A stretch of DNA of 64,000 nucleotides from Thalassobius sp049116315 (lineage in GTDB: Bacteria > Pseudomonadota > Alphaproteobacteria > Rhodobacterales > Rhodobacteraceae). The stretch is from contig JAGDZD010000001.1 in assembly GCA_049116315.1 (NCBI GenBank), positions 1-64,000 of the forward strand, written 5' to 3'. Below the pieces are notes generated by a model, which had not been told where the DNA came from, did no database searches, and saw only the letters and a program-made list of their open reading frames with translations. Position numbers and translations under genes: made by a program. Within the stretch, counting starts at the first letter, position 1; each line of letters opens with the position of its first letter. Below are positions 17,088 to 25,848 of this stretch, one piece after another.

Positions 17088-17954
17088 ATGGCGGGATATG
17101 ATGATCGTGATGGCAAAATTTGGGTCAATGGCCAGCTGATTGAATGGCGTGATGCCAAAGTGCACATCCTTACACATGCGTTGCACTACGCGTCTTCTGT
17201 GTTCGAAGGCGAGCGCTGCTACAATGGCAAAATCTTCAAAAGTGTTGAGCATTCTGAGCGCCTTAAGCGATCTGCCAACCTGTTGGATTTCGAAATCCCC
17301 TATTCGGTCGAAGAGATCGAAAAAGCCAAATATGACGTGCTGAAAGCCAACGGCTGGACCGACGCTTACGTACGTGCCATCGCTTGGCGTGGTGCTGGGG
17401 ATGATATGGGGGTTGCCGCCCGCAAGAACGATGTGCAATTCGCCGTCGCGGCTTGGGAATGGGGCAATTACTATGGCGATGCCAAGATGAAGGGCGCCAA
17501 GCTCGACATCGCGAAATGGCGCCGCCCCGATCCCGCGACCATCCCGTGCGAAGCCAAAGCGGCCGGTCTTTATATGATCTGTACGATGTCAAAGCACGCA
17601 GCCGAAGATAAGGGCTGTTCAGATGCGATGATGTATGACTATCGCGGCTATGTGGCCGAGGCGACTGGCGCCAACATGTTCTTTGTCAAAGACGGCGAAG
17701 TGCATACGCCCAAGCCCGATTGCTTTTTGAACGGCATCACCCGCCAAACCGTGATTGGCATGCTGCAAGAGCGTGGCATCAAGGTGATTGAACGCCACAT
17801 CATGCCTGAAGAGCTGGCTGATTTTGAGCAGTGCTGGTTGACCGGCACCGCAGCCGAAGTGACCCCCGTTGGGCAGATCGGTGACTTCAAGTTTGAAGTG
17901 GGTGCCCTGTGCCGCGAAATCTCTGAAGCTTACGAAGTGCTTGTGCGCAGCTGA
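17088..17954 (+). CDS. ilvE: Branched-chain amino acid aminotransferase
   Basis: PLP-dependent class IV aminotransferase making valine, leucine and isoleucine from their keto acids. 288 residues, the short alphaproteobacterial form (E. coli 309). Visible: HALHYASSVFEGERCYNGK near residue 30, the PLP Lys157 in CEAKAAGLYMI, and VAEATGANMFFVKDG near residue 196. I chose the ATG at 17088 (MAGYDDRDGKIWVNG) because a CAGGGGGG stretch precedes it; the 17034 start adds basic residues that do not fit. It is divergent from petP. Confidence 0.95.
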   Translation: MAGYDDRDGKIWVNGQLIEWRDAKVHILTHALHYASSVFEGERCYNGKIFKSVEHSERLKRSANLLDFEIPYSVEEIEKAKYDVLKANGWTDAYVRAIAWRGAGDDMGVAARKNDVQFAVAAWEWGNYYGDAKMKGAKLDIAKWRRPDPATIPCEAKAAGLYMICTMSKHAAEDKGCSDAMMYDYRGYVAEATGANMFFVKDGEVHTPKPDCFLNGITRQTVIGMLQERGIKVIERHIMPEELADFEQCWLTGTAAEVTPVGQIGDFKFEVGALCREISEAYEVLVRS

Positions 17955-17997
17955 TCAAACGGGGAGTTGGATCGTCCCACCTCCCCGATACTTGGTG

Positions 17998-18924
17998 TCA
18001 AAGTTCAGAGGCCCAAGGTGGGTTTGCCCCGGCCCGCGAAACTGTGACAGCCGCAACTTTCGCCCCATATTGCAACACGTTGGCAAGTTGCTCTTCGGTG
18101 ATGGCGCCCAACGCGGCGCGATCTGCCAGATCCAATGCTTCAAGCTTGGACAGCACGCCAGCATTAAAGGTGTCCCCAGCGCCAACTGTATCCACGACGT
18201 TGACCTTGTTCACCGGCGCCGAGACCGTCAACCCAGCGCGGGTGACACCAGTGGCCCCGTCACCCCCACGGGTGAGCAGAACCAAGCTTGGACCGCTGGC
18301 CAATAGATCCTGCACTTTCTGCATCAGATCAGCAGGGCCGGGGCGCAACCATTCCAGATCTTCGTCTGAAATTTTCACGATATCTGCTTGGGACAGCATC
18401 TGATCCATTCGGGTGCGATAGCTGGATTCATCATGGGCAAACCCGGGCCGGATGTTGGGGTCGATCATGATCAACCGCTGACCCGCCTCGCGTTTGCACA
18501 GCGACGCATAGACATCGGCCGCTGGAGCATTGCACAGGCTGATACCGCCGAAAAACAGCAATCCCACTTCTTCAGGCAACTTAGGCAGTTGATCTGGGCT
18601 GATGGCTTGGCTGGCTGATTTTTCGTCATAGAACGAATATTTGGCCTGGCCGTCGGTCAGATGCACAAACGCAAGCGTCGATGGCTGATCGCTGTGGATC
18701 AGAAACCCGGTGTCCACTTTGCTGGCCGTCAGTGCCGCTTCTAACTGCTGCCCAAAGCCGTCTGTTGAGATCCCAGTGAGCAGGCCAACCGATGCCCCCA
18801 GCCGGCCAAGGCCAATTGCTGTGTTAAACACGGCGCCCCCGGTGTGAGGGGTGTATTTGGTTTGGCCCGCAGAGTCAGTCTCGGGGATCATGTCAATCAG
18901 GGCTTCGCCGCAACACAGTATCAT
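17998..18924 (-). CDS. PfkB-family sugar kinase, probable fructokinase
   Basis: A 308-residue carbohydrate kinase. The N-terminal motif is CCGEALIDMIP with TGGAVFNTAIGLGRLGA near residue 30 (PfkB signature 1); the C-terminal signature NVVDTVGAGDTFNAG holds the catalytic Asp and anion hole. Together with the mannitol 2-dehydrogenase gene 5 kb away, which would produce fructose, fructokinase is the best guess; other ketoses cannot be excluded. It is divergent from a ROK regulator, with the shared promoter region at 18925-19079. Confidence 0.87.
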   Translation of the reverse strand: MILCCGEALIDMIPETDSAGQTKYTPHTGGAVFNTAIGLGRLGASVGLLTGISTDGFGQQLEAALTASKVDTGFLIHSDQPSTLAFVHLTDGQAKYSFYDEKSASQAISPDQLPKLPEEVGLLFFGGISLCNAPAADVYASLCKREAGQRLIMIDPNIRPGFAHDESSYRTRMDQMLSQADIVKISDEDLEWLRPGPADLMQKVQDLLASGPSLVLLTRGGDGATGVTRAGLTVSAPVNKVNVVDTVGAGDTFNAGVLSKLEALDLADRAALGAITEEQLANVLQYGAKVAAVTVSRAGANPPWASEL

Positions 18925-19079
18925 CGTTGGTTTGCCTTTTGGTTCGAGGTCCGGGACAGGGCCTCTGGGGAAAGAATCTCATCTTCAAAAAGCGCATCTT
19001 GAGGGGGTCTGTCAATATATATATCAACTTGATTTATTAATCATGGATGCTATCGATACCCCCAAGGAAGTGGGGGACG

Positions 19080-20297
19080 ATGGGCACCAGCGAACAACAC
19101 CAAACACCTGCGGGCCAACTGCGTGGCGGCGCGAACCAAAGCGGGGTTCGGGCCTATAACGAACGTCTTTTGATGTCGCTGTTGCAGCGCAACGGCCCCA
19201 CCCCCGGTATTGATCTGGCGCGCCAAACCGGTTTGTCCGCCCAAACGGTTTCCGTCATTCTGCGCAAGTTGGAAAAGGATGGTTTGCTCCAAAAAGGCCC
19301 CATTCAAAAAGGGAAGGTGGGCAAACCTTCGGTACCTATGGGGTTGAATCCAAAAGGTATATTGTCGTTTGGGTTCAAGATTGGGCGACGCACAGCGGAT
19401 CTTGTATTGTTGGATGTCTCGGGGAAAATCTATGGTCAGCGTCAGTTGCGATACGATGTGCCCACCCCGCCAGAGATCCTGACCTTTCTGGAACGCGCCC
19501 TTGGTGAGCTAAGTGAGCAGACGCCACAGTCCCTGCATTCACGGATCTGCGGCCTTGGCGTGGCAATGCCGTTTGAGATCTGGAATTGGGGACCCAAGTT
19601 TGGCGCCAGTGAAGATGCCTTGGCTGGTTGGAAATCGCTTGATTTCGCTGCAAGCGTTGGCGCGTTTTGTACCCTGCCTTTGCGCGTCACCAATGATACA
19701 ACTGCGGCATGTCGCGCCGAACATACCTTTGGCGATGGCAAAGCCTTTCGTGACTATGCCTATTTCTATCTTGGCGCTTTTGTTGGCGGCGGCGTGGTGA
19801 TGAATGACAGTGTTGTCGAAGGCAACCGACGCAACGCCGGGGCTTTGGGATCGCTGCCCACAACCAACGCACAAGGCGAGCGGTGCCAACTGTTGGATCT
19901 GGCGTCTCTGCGCCAGCTTGAGCAGCGCTTGCAAGCCTCTGGCGGTGATCCGCAAAGGCTGTGGCAACGTCCCTTGGATTGGGGCAGCTTTGCCAGCCAC
20001 ACAGAAGAATGGGTTGAGACCTGCGCCCTTGAATTGACCAGAGCCAGTCAGGCCGTGTGTGCGGTGATCGACTTTGACGCCATCCTGATCGACGGGGCGA
20101 TGCCTGATTCCGTAAAGCAGGATCTTGTGGATCGTATCCGCCAACATGTGCAGGACATGCACGCGCCTGGACTGCTATCGCCCGAGGTGCACGCTGGCAA
20201 AGTGGGCATCGACGCACGGGCAATTGGCGCGGCTGCAGGGCCTATCGTGAACCAGTTTTTGTTGGACCGAACGGCTGCTCCGTTGGCAGGAAACTGA
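19080..20297 (+). CDS. ROK family transcriptional regulator
   Basis: A 405-residue regulator: N-terminal winged helix (about 22-85; LQRNGPTPGIDLARQ then LSAQTVSVILRKLEKDG) and a ROK sugar-kinase-like domain with YLGAFVGGGVVMND and GNRRNAGALGSLP. The cysteine-rich zinc motif of true ROK kinases is absent, so it probably senses a sugar without phosphorylating it. The ATG at 19080 has AAGGAAG upstream and is preferred to 19047. Facing the fructokinase gene, it most likely represses that promoter; the spacer contains AT-rich symmetric DNA (GATTTATTAATC at 19031). Confidence 0.88.
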   Translation: MGTSEQHQTPAGQLRGGANQSGVRAYNERLLMSLLQRNGPTPGIDLARQTGLSAQTVSVILRKLEKDGLLQKGPIQKGKVGKPSVPMGLNPKGILSFGFKIGRRTADLVLLDVSGKIYGQRQLRYDVPTPPEILTFLERALGELSEQTPQSLHSRICGLGVAMPFEIWNWGPKFGASEDALAGWKSLDFAASVGAFCTLPLRVTNDTTAACRAEHTFGDGKAFRDYAYFYLGAFVGGGVVMNDSVVEGNRRNAGALGSLPTTNAQGERCQLLDLASLRQLEQRLQASGGDPQRLWQRPLDWGSFASHTEEWVETCALELTRASQAVCAVIDFDAILIDGAMPDSVKQDLVDRIRQHVQDMHAPGLLSPEVHAGKVGIDARAIGAAAGPIVNQFLLDRTAAPLAGN

Positions 20298-20402
20298 GTC
20301 TTTTTAGACATCTAGGATATGTATTAACTAAAAAACCGGTCGAGTCAGGCGTATTCCTATTTGAAGTACCAGCTGGAGACAGCTACCAAAAAGGACGCCT
20401 CA

Positions 20403-20975
20403 TTGGGATTGATCAGCGAATTGACCACGCCTTCTGGATTTACCTCGGCCTCTGCACGCTTGCGGCAGATTGCGTCCCAGTCGGATGACGACAACAGCGA
20501 TCCGCTGAGCGCGAAAGCTATGGAATCGAGGTCTCGGTCAGCTTACCGCCGTCAGGCTTCGGCCAATACAGTGCAGAAAACAGCGCCGCTGGATGGCAAG
20601 CGCTATATCTGCATCAGTGCGACACCTGAAAACCAAGTGGAACGCATGGTTCTGTCCATGGGGGCAAATGTTTTTCCCGTTTCCAGCCTGACCCACGCAC
20701 AACGGGTGATCAAAGAGACCCCGGGCACATGGGATGGTTTGTTGGTCATTCGCGATGGCTTGATGCCGTTGGATCACTTGGTGACCGAATTGCTTTCGCT
20801 GCGCTACACCCTGTCGAACGTACCGGTTTTGATGTTCTCTGAATCCATTCAAGCGGATGATCTTGGCAAATCTCGCAGCGCCATCTGCGATGCGTCGCTC
20901 TATTTACCGCTGACCGAAGGCCGGCTGAAAATGGGTGTCGAAGCTGCTGAGATGAACAACGATCAAAACTACTAA
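20403..20975 (+). CDS. Degenerate receiver-like protein
   Basis: About 190 residues; function not known. Residues 1-60 are polar and low in structure, with many Ser/Ala/Arg. From about residue 66 the pattern looks like a response-regulator receiver fold: ICISATPENQ (strand 1), ANVFPVSSLTHAQRVI, DGLLVIRDGLMPLDHLV (strand 3, with an Asp where the phospho-site falls and MP after it), VPVLMFSE (strand 4) and ASLYLPLTEGRL (strand 5, with Leu in place of the conserved Lys). No output domain follows. The TTG at 20403 has AAGGA upstream; the TTG at 20361 is the longest alternative. Confidence 0.62.
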   Translation: MGLISELTTPSGFTSASARLRQIASQSDDDNSDPLSAKAMESRSRSAYRRQASANTVQKTAPLDGKRYICISATPENQVERMVLSMGANVFPVSSLTHAQRVIKETPGTWDGLLVIRDGLMPLDHLVTELLSLRYTLSNVPVLMFSESIQADDLGKSRSAICDASLYLPLTEGRLKMGVEAAEMNNDQNY

Positions 20976-21000
20976 CTGAGAGAATGCGGTTGGCTTTGCG

Positions 21001-21441
21001 TTAAGCCGCCTGAAAGATTGCTGTATTCACGCGGTCAATTTCGGCTTCGTACCATGCAATCGTCCCAAGCGGATCATCAAGATAGCTGGAGGCAAAGCTG
21101 TCTGGTGCTTCGGTCTTTTCGTCATACTTCGTCGACCAAACCATCAAGCTCAGCAAAGCGGGCAGCAAATCGCGTAGTTTCCGCGTGGGGAAGTAGCACA
21201 CTCGGCTTCCTTTGCGCGGATCGATCTGACGATCCAACAAGCCCGCCTCCTCAAGACGCACCAAACGATCCGCTAGGATATTGGTCGAGATCTTTTCATC
21301 CGAGGACTGAAATTCGCCGTAGCTTCGTTTGCCGTGCAACAAGATGTCCCGCATCAGCAGAAAGCACCATTTGTCACCGATTATTCCGGCCGCGTAGCGT
21401 GTTGGGCACCCGTGCCAGTCTTTTTGAGAAGGTTTTGCCAT
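21001..21441 (-). CDS. HxlR family transcriptional regulator
   Basis: A 146-residue winged-helix regulator. The HxlR pattern is clear: CPTRYAAGIIGDKWCFLLMR, then RSYGEFQSSDEKISTNILADR and LEEAGLLDRQIDPRKGSR (wing). A conserved Cys sits just before the domain, as in redox- or electrophile-sensing members. I chose the ATG at 21441; a reading from 21609 runs through the structured terminator of the polyol operon and adds 56 unlikely residues. The target is unknown. Confidence 0.88.
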   Translation of the reverse strand: MAKPSQKDWHGCPTRYAAGIIGDKWCFLLMRDILLHGKRSYGEFQSSDEKISTNILADRLVRLEEAGLLDRQIDPRKGSRVCYFPTRKLRDLLPALLSLMVWSTKYDEKTEAPDSFASSYLDDPLGTIAWYEAEIDRVNTAIFQAA

Positions 21442-21539
21442 GGGGCCAATATAGCGTGGAAAAAATATCTTGCAAATCGCAAGTGCGCAAATTGCCGACT
21501 CAGGATGTTTGAGCCATTGGTACGGCGGTCCAATCCCCC

Positions 21540-21609
21540 AAAAAACCGGTGGCCCCGTCGTGCGCTGATCCAGATCCGTCGATCTGCACGTTGCGCACAA
21601 CGGGGCCAC
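21540..21609 (-). terminator. Large branched terminator of the polyol operon
   Basis: Read on the minus strand it begins 28 nt after the ATPase stop. The outer stem is 11 bp (21547-21557 with 21599-21609), then one mismatch, then 6 bp (21559-21564 with 21592-21597). Inside the loop is a second 6-bp hairpin CAGATC/GATCTG (21570-21575 with 21580-21585). On the minus strand the structure is followed by CCGG-like bases and five T (21540-21544), as an intrinsic terminator should be. Confidence 0.8.
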
Positions 21610-21637
21610 CCCACAGGAGCCTCGGTGTTAGGACGTC

Positions 21638-22675
21638 TTAGGACTGAACCAGACGTTGGCCTGTTTCAGTGTCAAAGAGATGGACCAGCTCTGGCTTTGC
21701 GGCGAAGTGGATTTGACCACCTTTACCTTCGGCTGGGGCATGCTCCATCTTGACGATGAATTCGGTTCCTTGTTCGCTGGTCATGTGCACCAGCACATAT
21801 TCACCAAGCTGTTCCAGCAATTCGACACGGCCTGATGTGATCGCCTGATCCGCAGGACAGCTGCGCAGGTGTTCGGGGCGAATGCCGATAAACTGACCCT
21901 CTTGTGGCGCTTGCGCCAATGGGGCGTTTGGTGCCACATCCGCTGGATTAAAGAAGTTCATCTTGGGGCTACCGATGAATTGCGCAACGAACGCGTTCTG
22001 CGGGCGCTCATACAGCTCGATCGGGCTGCCAACTTGTTCAATGCGACCATCCCGCAGCACCACAATCTTATCCGCCAATGTCATGGCTTCTACTTGGTCG
22101 TGGGTGACATAGATCATCGTTGCGCCAAGGCGCTCGTGCAGGCGGGCAATTTCAAGCCGTGTCTGCACGCGTAGAGAGGCATCCAAGTTCGACAATGGTT
22201 CGTCAAACAGAAACACTTCGGGGTCACGAACAATCGCACGACCAATGGCCACACGCTGGCGTTGGCCCCCAGACAGGTTGCGCGGGCTGCGTTCCAGATA
22301 GTCATTGATCTGCAGCACTTCGGCAGCGGCCTTAACGCGTCTGTCAATTTCATCAGCTGGTGTGTTGGCCTGTTTCAGGCCGAACGCCATGTTCTTATAG
22401 ACGGTCATATGCGGGTACAGCGCGTAGGTCTGGAACACCATTGCAACACCGCGCTTTGACGGGGCCACTTCGTTGACCACTTTGTCGCCAATGGACACAT
22501 CCCCACTGGTGATCTCTTCAAGGCCGGCAATCATCCGCAAAAGCGTGGATTTCCCGCAGCCAGACGGTCCGACAAATACGACGAATTCACCATCCTCGAT
22601 GTCGAGGTCAACACCATGCATCACCTGTACGGGACCATAGGCCTTTTTGAGGTTACGAATTGTTAAACTGGCCAT
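21638..22675 (-). CDS. smoK: Polyol ABC transporter ATP-binding protein
   Basis: A 345-residue MalK/UgpC-type ATPase. Seen: Walker A GPSGCGKST, signature LSGGQRQRVAIGRA, Walker B VFLFDEPLSNLDA, the switch His in YVTHDQVEAM, and a C-terminal OB-fold regulatory part (about 235-345; FIGIRPEHL). It energises the SmoFG-like permeases upstream in the operon. Its start lies 13 nt inside the end of the dehydrogenase gene, with GGAGC before the ATG. The name follows the Rhodobacter sphaeroides smo system; mannitol versus sorbitol preference is not resolved. Confidence 0.9.
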   Translation of the reverse strand: MASLTIRNLKKAYGPVQVMHGVDLDIEDGEFVVFVGPSGCGKSTLLRMIAGLEEITSGDVSIGDKVVNEVAPSKRGVAMVFQTYALYPHMTVYKNMAFGLKQANTPADEIDRRVKAAAEVLQINDYLERSPRNLSGGQRQRVAIGRAIVRDPEVFLFDEPLSNLDASLRVQTRLEIARLHERLGATMIYVTHDQVEAMTLADKIVVLRDGRIEQVGSPIELYERPQNAFVAQFIGSPKMNFFNPADVAPNAPLAQAPQEGQFIGIRPEHLRSCPADQAITSGRVELLEQLGEYVLVHMTSEQGTEFIVKMEHAPAEGKGGQIHFAAKPELVHLFDTETGQRLVQS

Positions 22676-24084
22676 GATAGCTCCATCTCTTCGATGCTTG
22701 TGCGTAACTGCTGGGCAAAATCGGGATAGGTTTCAGGGAGATCTCCCCAAAGCTTTTCTGACTTCACAAAGCGGTCTCTGGTTGGGTCGGACAGAAGTTG
22801 GGCAAGTTCGCTCCAACTTGGTTCGACGTAATCAAAAGGTACCCGGCCTGCTTCGACGTGTTTGGCAAAGACATACCAACTGGCGATGGATTTTATCCCA
22901 TGTGCGGGCATCACACCCTGCGCCAAACAGCTGGCAAGGGTTGGGCGAATAAAGATCGGAAACTTTGCCATGCCATCGGCACAGATGCGCGCCACCGTGT
23001 CACCAATCGCCTGATTGCGAAACCGTGCTGCGATTTCTGTCAAATAAGCCGCTTTGTCGAACGGAAGATCCGTCGTGAGGCCGACCAGCACTTCGTCGGT
23101 TTCATAGCGATCAAAATGGGCTGCCAATTCGGGAACCCGCATGGCTTGGTCGAAGGTTTCAACGTTATGCAACGCTGCCAGATAGGTCAGGCAAGTGTGA
23201 CCACCGTTAAGGATGCGCAGTTTGGCATCCTCATACGGGTCGACATCGTCGGTGATCGTGACCCCCACTTTTTCAAGGGCGGGCACGGGGCCGGCAAAGT
23301 CACGCTCTAAAACCCATTGGGTAAAGGTTTCGGCCATCACGGCGGGCACAGGTTGTTCGCCAACCATAGCTTCGATCTGGCTTTGGACTTCTGGGCTGCT
23401 GCGCGGGGTGATGCGGTCCACCATCGAGCAAGGGAAGGTCACCTTTTGATTGACCCATTCGGCCAATTCCGACTGACCAGCAAGATGCAGATAGGCCATC
23501 AAATTTTTGCGCAGCTTAGAGCCATTATGTTGAATGTTGTCGCAACACAGAATGGACAGCGGTTGATCAATCTCGCGCTGGCGCTGGGTCAGGGCCGCTG
23601 CAAGATAGGCGTAAATGCTGCTTTTGGGGCCGCCACTAAGTTCGGCATCGATGGCTTCGTCTGCTGGATCCAGCGTGCCTGACGCATCACCATAATAACC
23701 GCTTTCGGTCACAGTGATCGTCACGAGATGGACATTGGGATTTGTGAGCAAAGCTTCGGTTGCGGCTTGGTCATTGGACCAATCAAAAAATCCCAGATGG
23801 GAACGCACGTTGCGCAAGCCGATTTCACCGCTTGGCGACACGGATTTCACCACATAGCCATTCGTCGCAGACCGGTTGCGGGCAAAACCGACGCTGTCAG
23901 CAGAGCGCAAATTAACCGCTGCAATGCCCCAGCGCAGATCGCCGGTTTGGTCCATGTAATCATCGAAATACACCGCCTGGTGGGCCCGGTGAAACGCGCC
24001 ATAGCCGATATGAACGACACCAATATTGCAGGCATCGCGGTCATAGACCGTCGCATGTACCTGAGGGAGCGTTGGCTGATTCAT
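22663..24084 (-). CDS. mtlK: Mannitol 2-dehydrogenase
   Basis: Oxidises D-mannitol to D-fructose with NAD. A 473-residue polyol-specific long-chain dehydrogenase, close to the 477 of known MtlK. The Rossmann part shows VVHIGYGAFHRAHQAV near residue 23; the catalytic region reads DAKLRILNGGHTCL, giving the Lys, Asn and His of the family. D-arabinitol and sorbitol are common side substrates. It overlaps the AraC gene by ATGA and the ATPase gene by 13 nt, so it is tightly embedded in the transport operon. Confidence 0.93.
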   Translation of the reverse strand: MNQPTLPQVHATVYDRDACNIGVVHIGYGAFHRAHQAVYFDDYMDQTGDLRWGIAAVNLRSADSVGFARNRSATNGYVVKSVSPSGEIGLRNVRSHLGFFDWSNDQAATEALLTNPNVHLVTITVTESGYYGDASGTLDPADEAIDAELSGGPKSSIYAYLAAALTQRQREIDQPLSILCCDNIQHNGSKLRKNLMAYLHLAGQSELAEWVNQKVTFPCSMVDRITPRSSPEVQSQIEAMVGEQPVPAVMAETFTQWVLERDFAGPVPALEKVGVTITDDVDPYEDAKLRILNGGHTCLTYLAALHNVETFDQAMRVPELAAHFDRYETDEVLVGLTTDLPFDKAAYLTEIAARFRNQAIGDTVARICADGMAKFPIFIRPTLASCLAQGVMPAHGIKSIASWYVFAKHVEAGRVPFDYVEPSWSELAQLLSDPTRDRFVKSEKLWGDLPETYPDFAQQLRTSIEEMELSWPV

Positions 24085-24974
24085 TGTGGACGCTCCGGGG
24101 TTCGCATCAATTCACGGCGCGCCGTTTCTCGATATTCGGTGGGTGTCATTTCTTTCATCTTCAAGAACTGACGATTGAAGTTGGCGAGGTTTTGAAAGCC
24201 AACTTGGTAACAGATGGACGTGACTTGATCGTCCGAGGCATAAAGCAGCCCGCAGGCTTGCCCGATGCGGACGCGGTTCACGAACTCAACAAACCGGTGG
24301 CCGGTTGCTGTTTGGAAATTGCGGCTAAAGCTGGCGGCGCTCATGCTGGCCATCTCGGCCGCTGAATCGACTGAAATCGCTTCGGCATAGTTCTGTACGA
24401 TGTGGTCAATCACTTTGCCGATCCGGGCTTGGCGACTGCCACCAGACGGTTGAACCAGCTTGGAAACAGACAGGGTCTTTTTCTCGGCGTGTTCGTTCAA
24501 GCGGACCAGAAAGCGGACAAAGGCCAAGATGCGTTCGGGGCCTGCGTTGTCACGGATGGATTCCATGTGGCCGCGCGCAAACGTTGGGTTAAAGCCCGAA
24601 AACTCAATGCCAGACTGAGCCATTTTGAGCATTTCCAACACTTCGCCAAACTCAGGGAAACCCTCTGCCAGCGCCTCGATCGAGGAGTGAGAGAACTGAA
24701 CCAACATGTCGCGAATGGGCACAGGTTCGGTCCAAACGTTGTCGGTGATCCAGTTGTGGGGCAAATTGGGTCCGGTCAAAAACAAGGTGCCGGGGTGAAA
24801 GTCCCCGATGTAATCCCCGACAAAGGCTTTGCCTCGGGTCGCCACAACAAGGTGAAGTTCGTACTCTTCGTGGGCGTGCCAGCGACACAGCTCTGTTGGC
24901 CATCCGTGCTCCAAGTAGCGGATACTGCGCGTCGAGCGATCAACAACTTCGATCTCAGGCTGAATAATCGACAT
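24081..24974 (-). CDS. AraC family transcriptional regulator
   Basis: A 297-residue regulator: N-terminal cupin-like sensor (about 15-150; LCRWHAHEEYELHLV, GPNLPHNWI) and a C-terminal double helix-turn-helix (about 185-290; AAEMASMSAASFSRNFQ and SICYQVGFQNLANFNRQF). The start has GGAGG eight bases upstream. It is placed inside the polyol operon between permease and dehydrogenase rather than outside it, so it would be made with its own targets, a positive-feedback layout. It is the probable mannitol/sorbitol-responsive activator, like Pseudomonas MtlR. Confidence 0.9.
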   Translation of the reverse strand: MSIIQPEIEVVDRSTRSIRYLEHGWPTELCRWHAHEEYELHLVVATRGKAFVGDYIGDFHPGTLFLTGPNLPHNWITDNVWTEPVPIRDMLVQFSHSSIEALAEGFPEFGEVLEMLKMAQSGIEFSGFNPTFARGHMESIRDNAGPERILAFVRFLVRLNEHAEKKTLSVSKLVQPSGGSRQARIGKVIDHIVQNYAEAISVDSAAEMASMSAASFSRNFQTATGHRFVEFVNRVRIGQACGLLYASDDQVTSICYQVGFQNLANFNRQFLKMKEMTPTEYRETARRELMRTPERPQ

Positions 24975-25013
24975 GGGCGCCTCCGCTTATTGGAACACTA
25001 GAGAGTTCGGGTT

Positions 25014-25844
25014 TCATTTGACCGCTCCGAAGGTCAGACCTTGGACCAGCTGCTTTTGGCACAACCAGCCAAAGACAACGATTGGAGCACAGGCCAGCGT
25101 CGAAACCGCTGAAAGCTTGGCCCAGAACAGACCCTCCGGAGAGGAGAAGGACGCGACCAAAGCGGTCAGGGTGCCAGCGTCAGAGGCTGTGAGGTTGATC
25201 GACCAGAAGGCTTCGTTCCAGCACAGCACGATTGACAGCAGCGCAGTGGAGGCAATGCCACCCCAGGCCAACGGCATCACGATCTGGGTGATCTCGTTGT
25301 AGGTCGAGGTGCCGTCCATACGGGACGCTTCCAAGATCTCTTTTGGGATCTCACGGAAGTAGTTGAACAGGATCAACATGATGATCGGCAGGTTGATCAG
25401 GGCGTAGATCACAACCAGAACAATCTTGGTGTCCAACAGACCCATTTTTTGTGACAGCAGATAGATCGGCATCAGCACGCCAACGGCTGGCAACATCTTG
25501 GTCGAGAGCATCCACATCAGAATGTCTTTGGTCCGCCGGCTTGGGTTGAACGCCATGGCATAGGCCGATGGAATTGCGATCAACAAAGACAGCGCCGTGC
25601 CGCCCACCGAGGTCACAATCGAGTTCCAAGCGAACTTGGTGTAATCGGTGCGTTCTTGAATAAGGCTGAAGTTTTCCAGCGTGGGTTCAAACACCAGCAA
25701 AGGAGGGACGGCAATCGCCTGCAATTCCGTCTTAAAGCTGGTCAAAACCATCCAGAAGATCGGAAAGAAGAACAAGCAGGCGACAATCCAAGCGGCCACA
25801 ACGGCGATACGGTCTTTCAGGCGGGCACGTTCTGTATCAGTCAT
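25014..25844 (-). CDS. smoG: Polyol ABC transporter permease (second)
   Basis: A 276-residue inner-membrane permease of the MalG group with six predicted helices. The ATPase-contact EAA loop reads EASRMDGTSTYNEITQIVMP near residue 180. The early segment VAAWIVACLFFFPIFWMV is the first helix. It pairs with the SmoF-like permease four bases upstream to form the channel. The gap to the AraC gene is 39 nt. Confidence 0.9.
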   Translation of the reverse strand: MTDTERARLKDRIAVVAAWIVACLFFFPIFWMVLTSFKTELQAIAVPPLLVFEPTLENFSLIQERTDYTKFAWNSIVTSVGGTALSLLIAIPSAYAMAFNPSRRTKDILMWMLSTKMLPAVGVLMPIYLLSQKMGLLDTKIVLVVIYALINLPIIMLILFNYFREIPKEILEASRMDGTSTYNEITQIVMPLAWGGIASTALLSIVLCWNEAFWSINLTASDAGTLTALVASFSSPEGLFWAKLSAVSTLACAPIVVFGWLCQKQLVQGLTFGAVK

Positions 25845-25848
25845 TGGT

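Noticed and set aside
17960..17988. GC-rich inverted repeat between ilvE and the fructokinase gene
   Set aside because: GGGGAG/CTCCCC arms are present, but there is no T-run on either strand and the stem is imperfect, so I do not call it a terminator.
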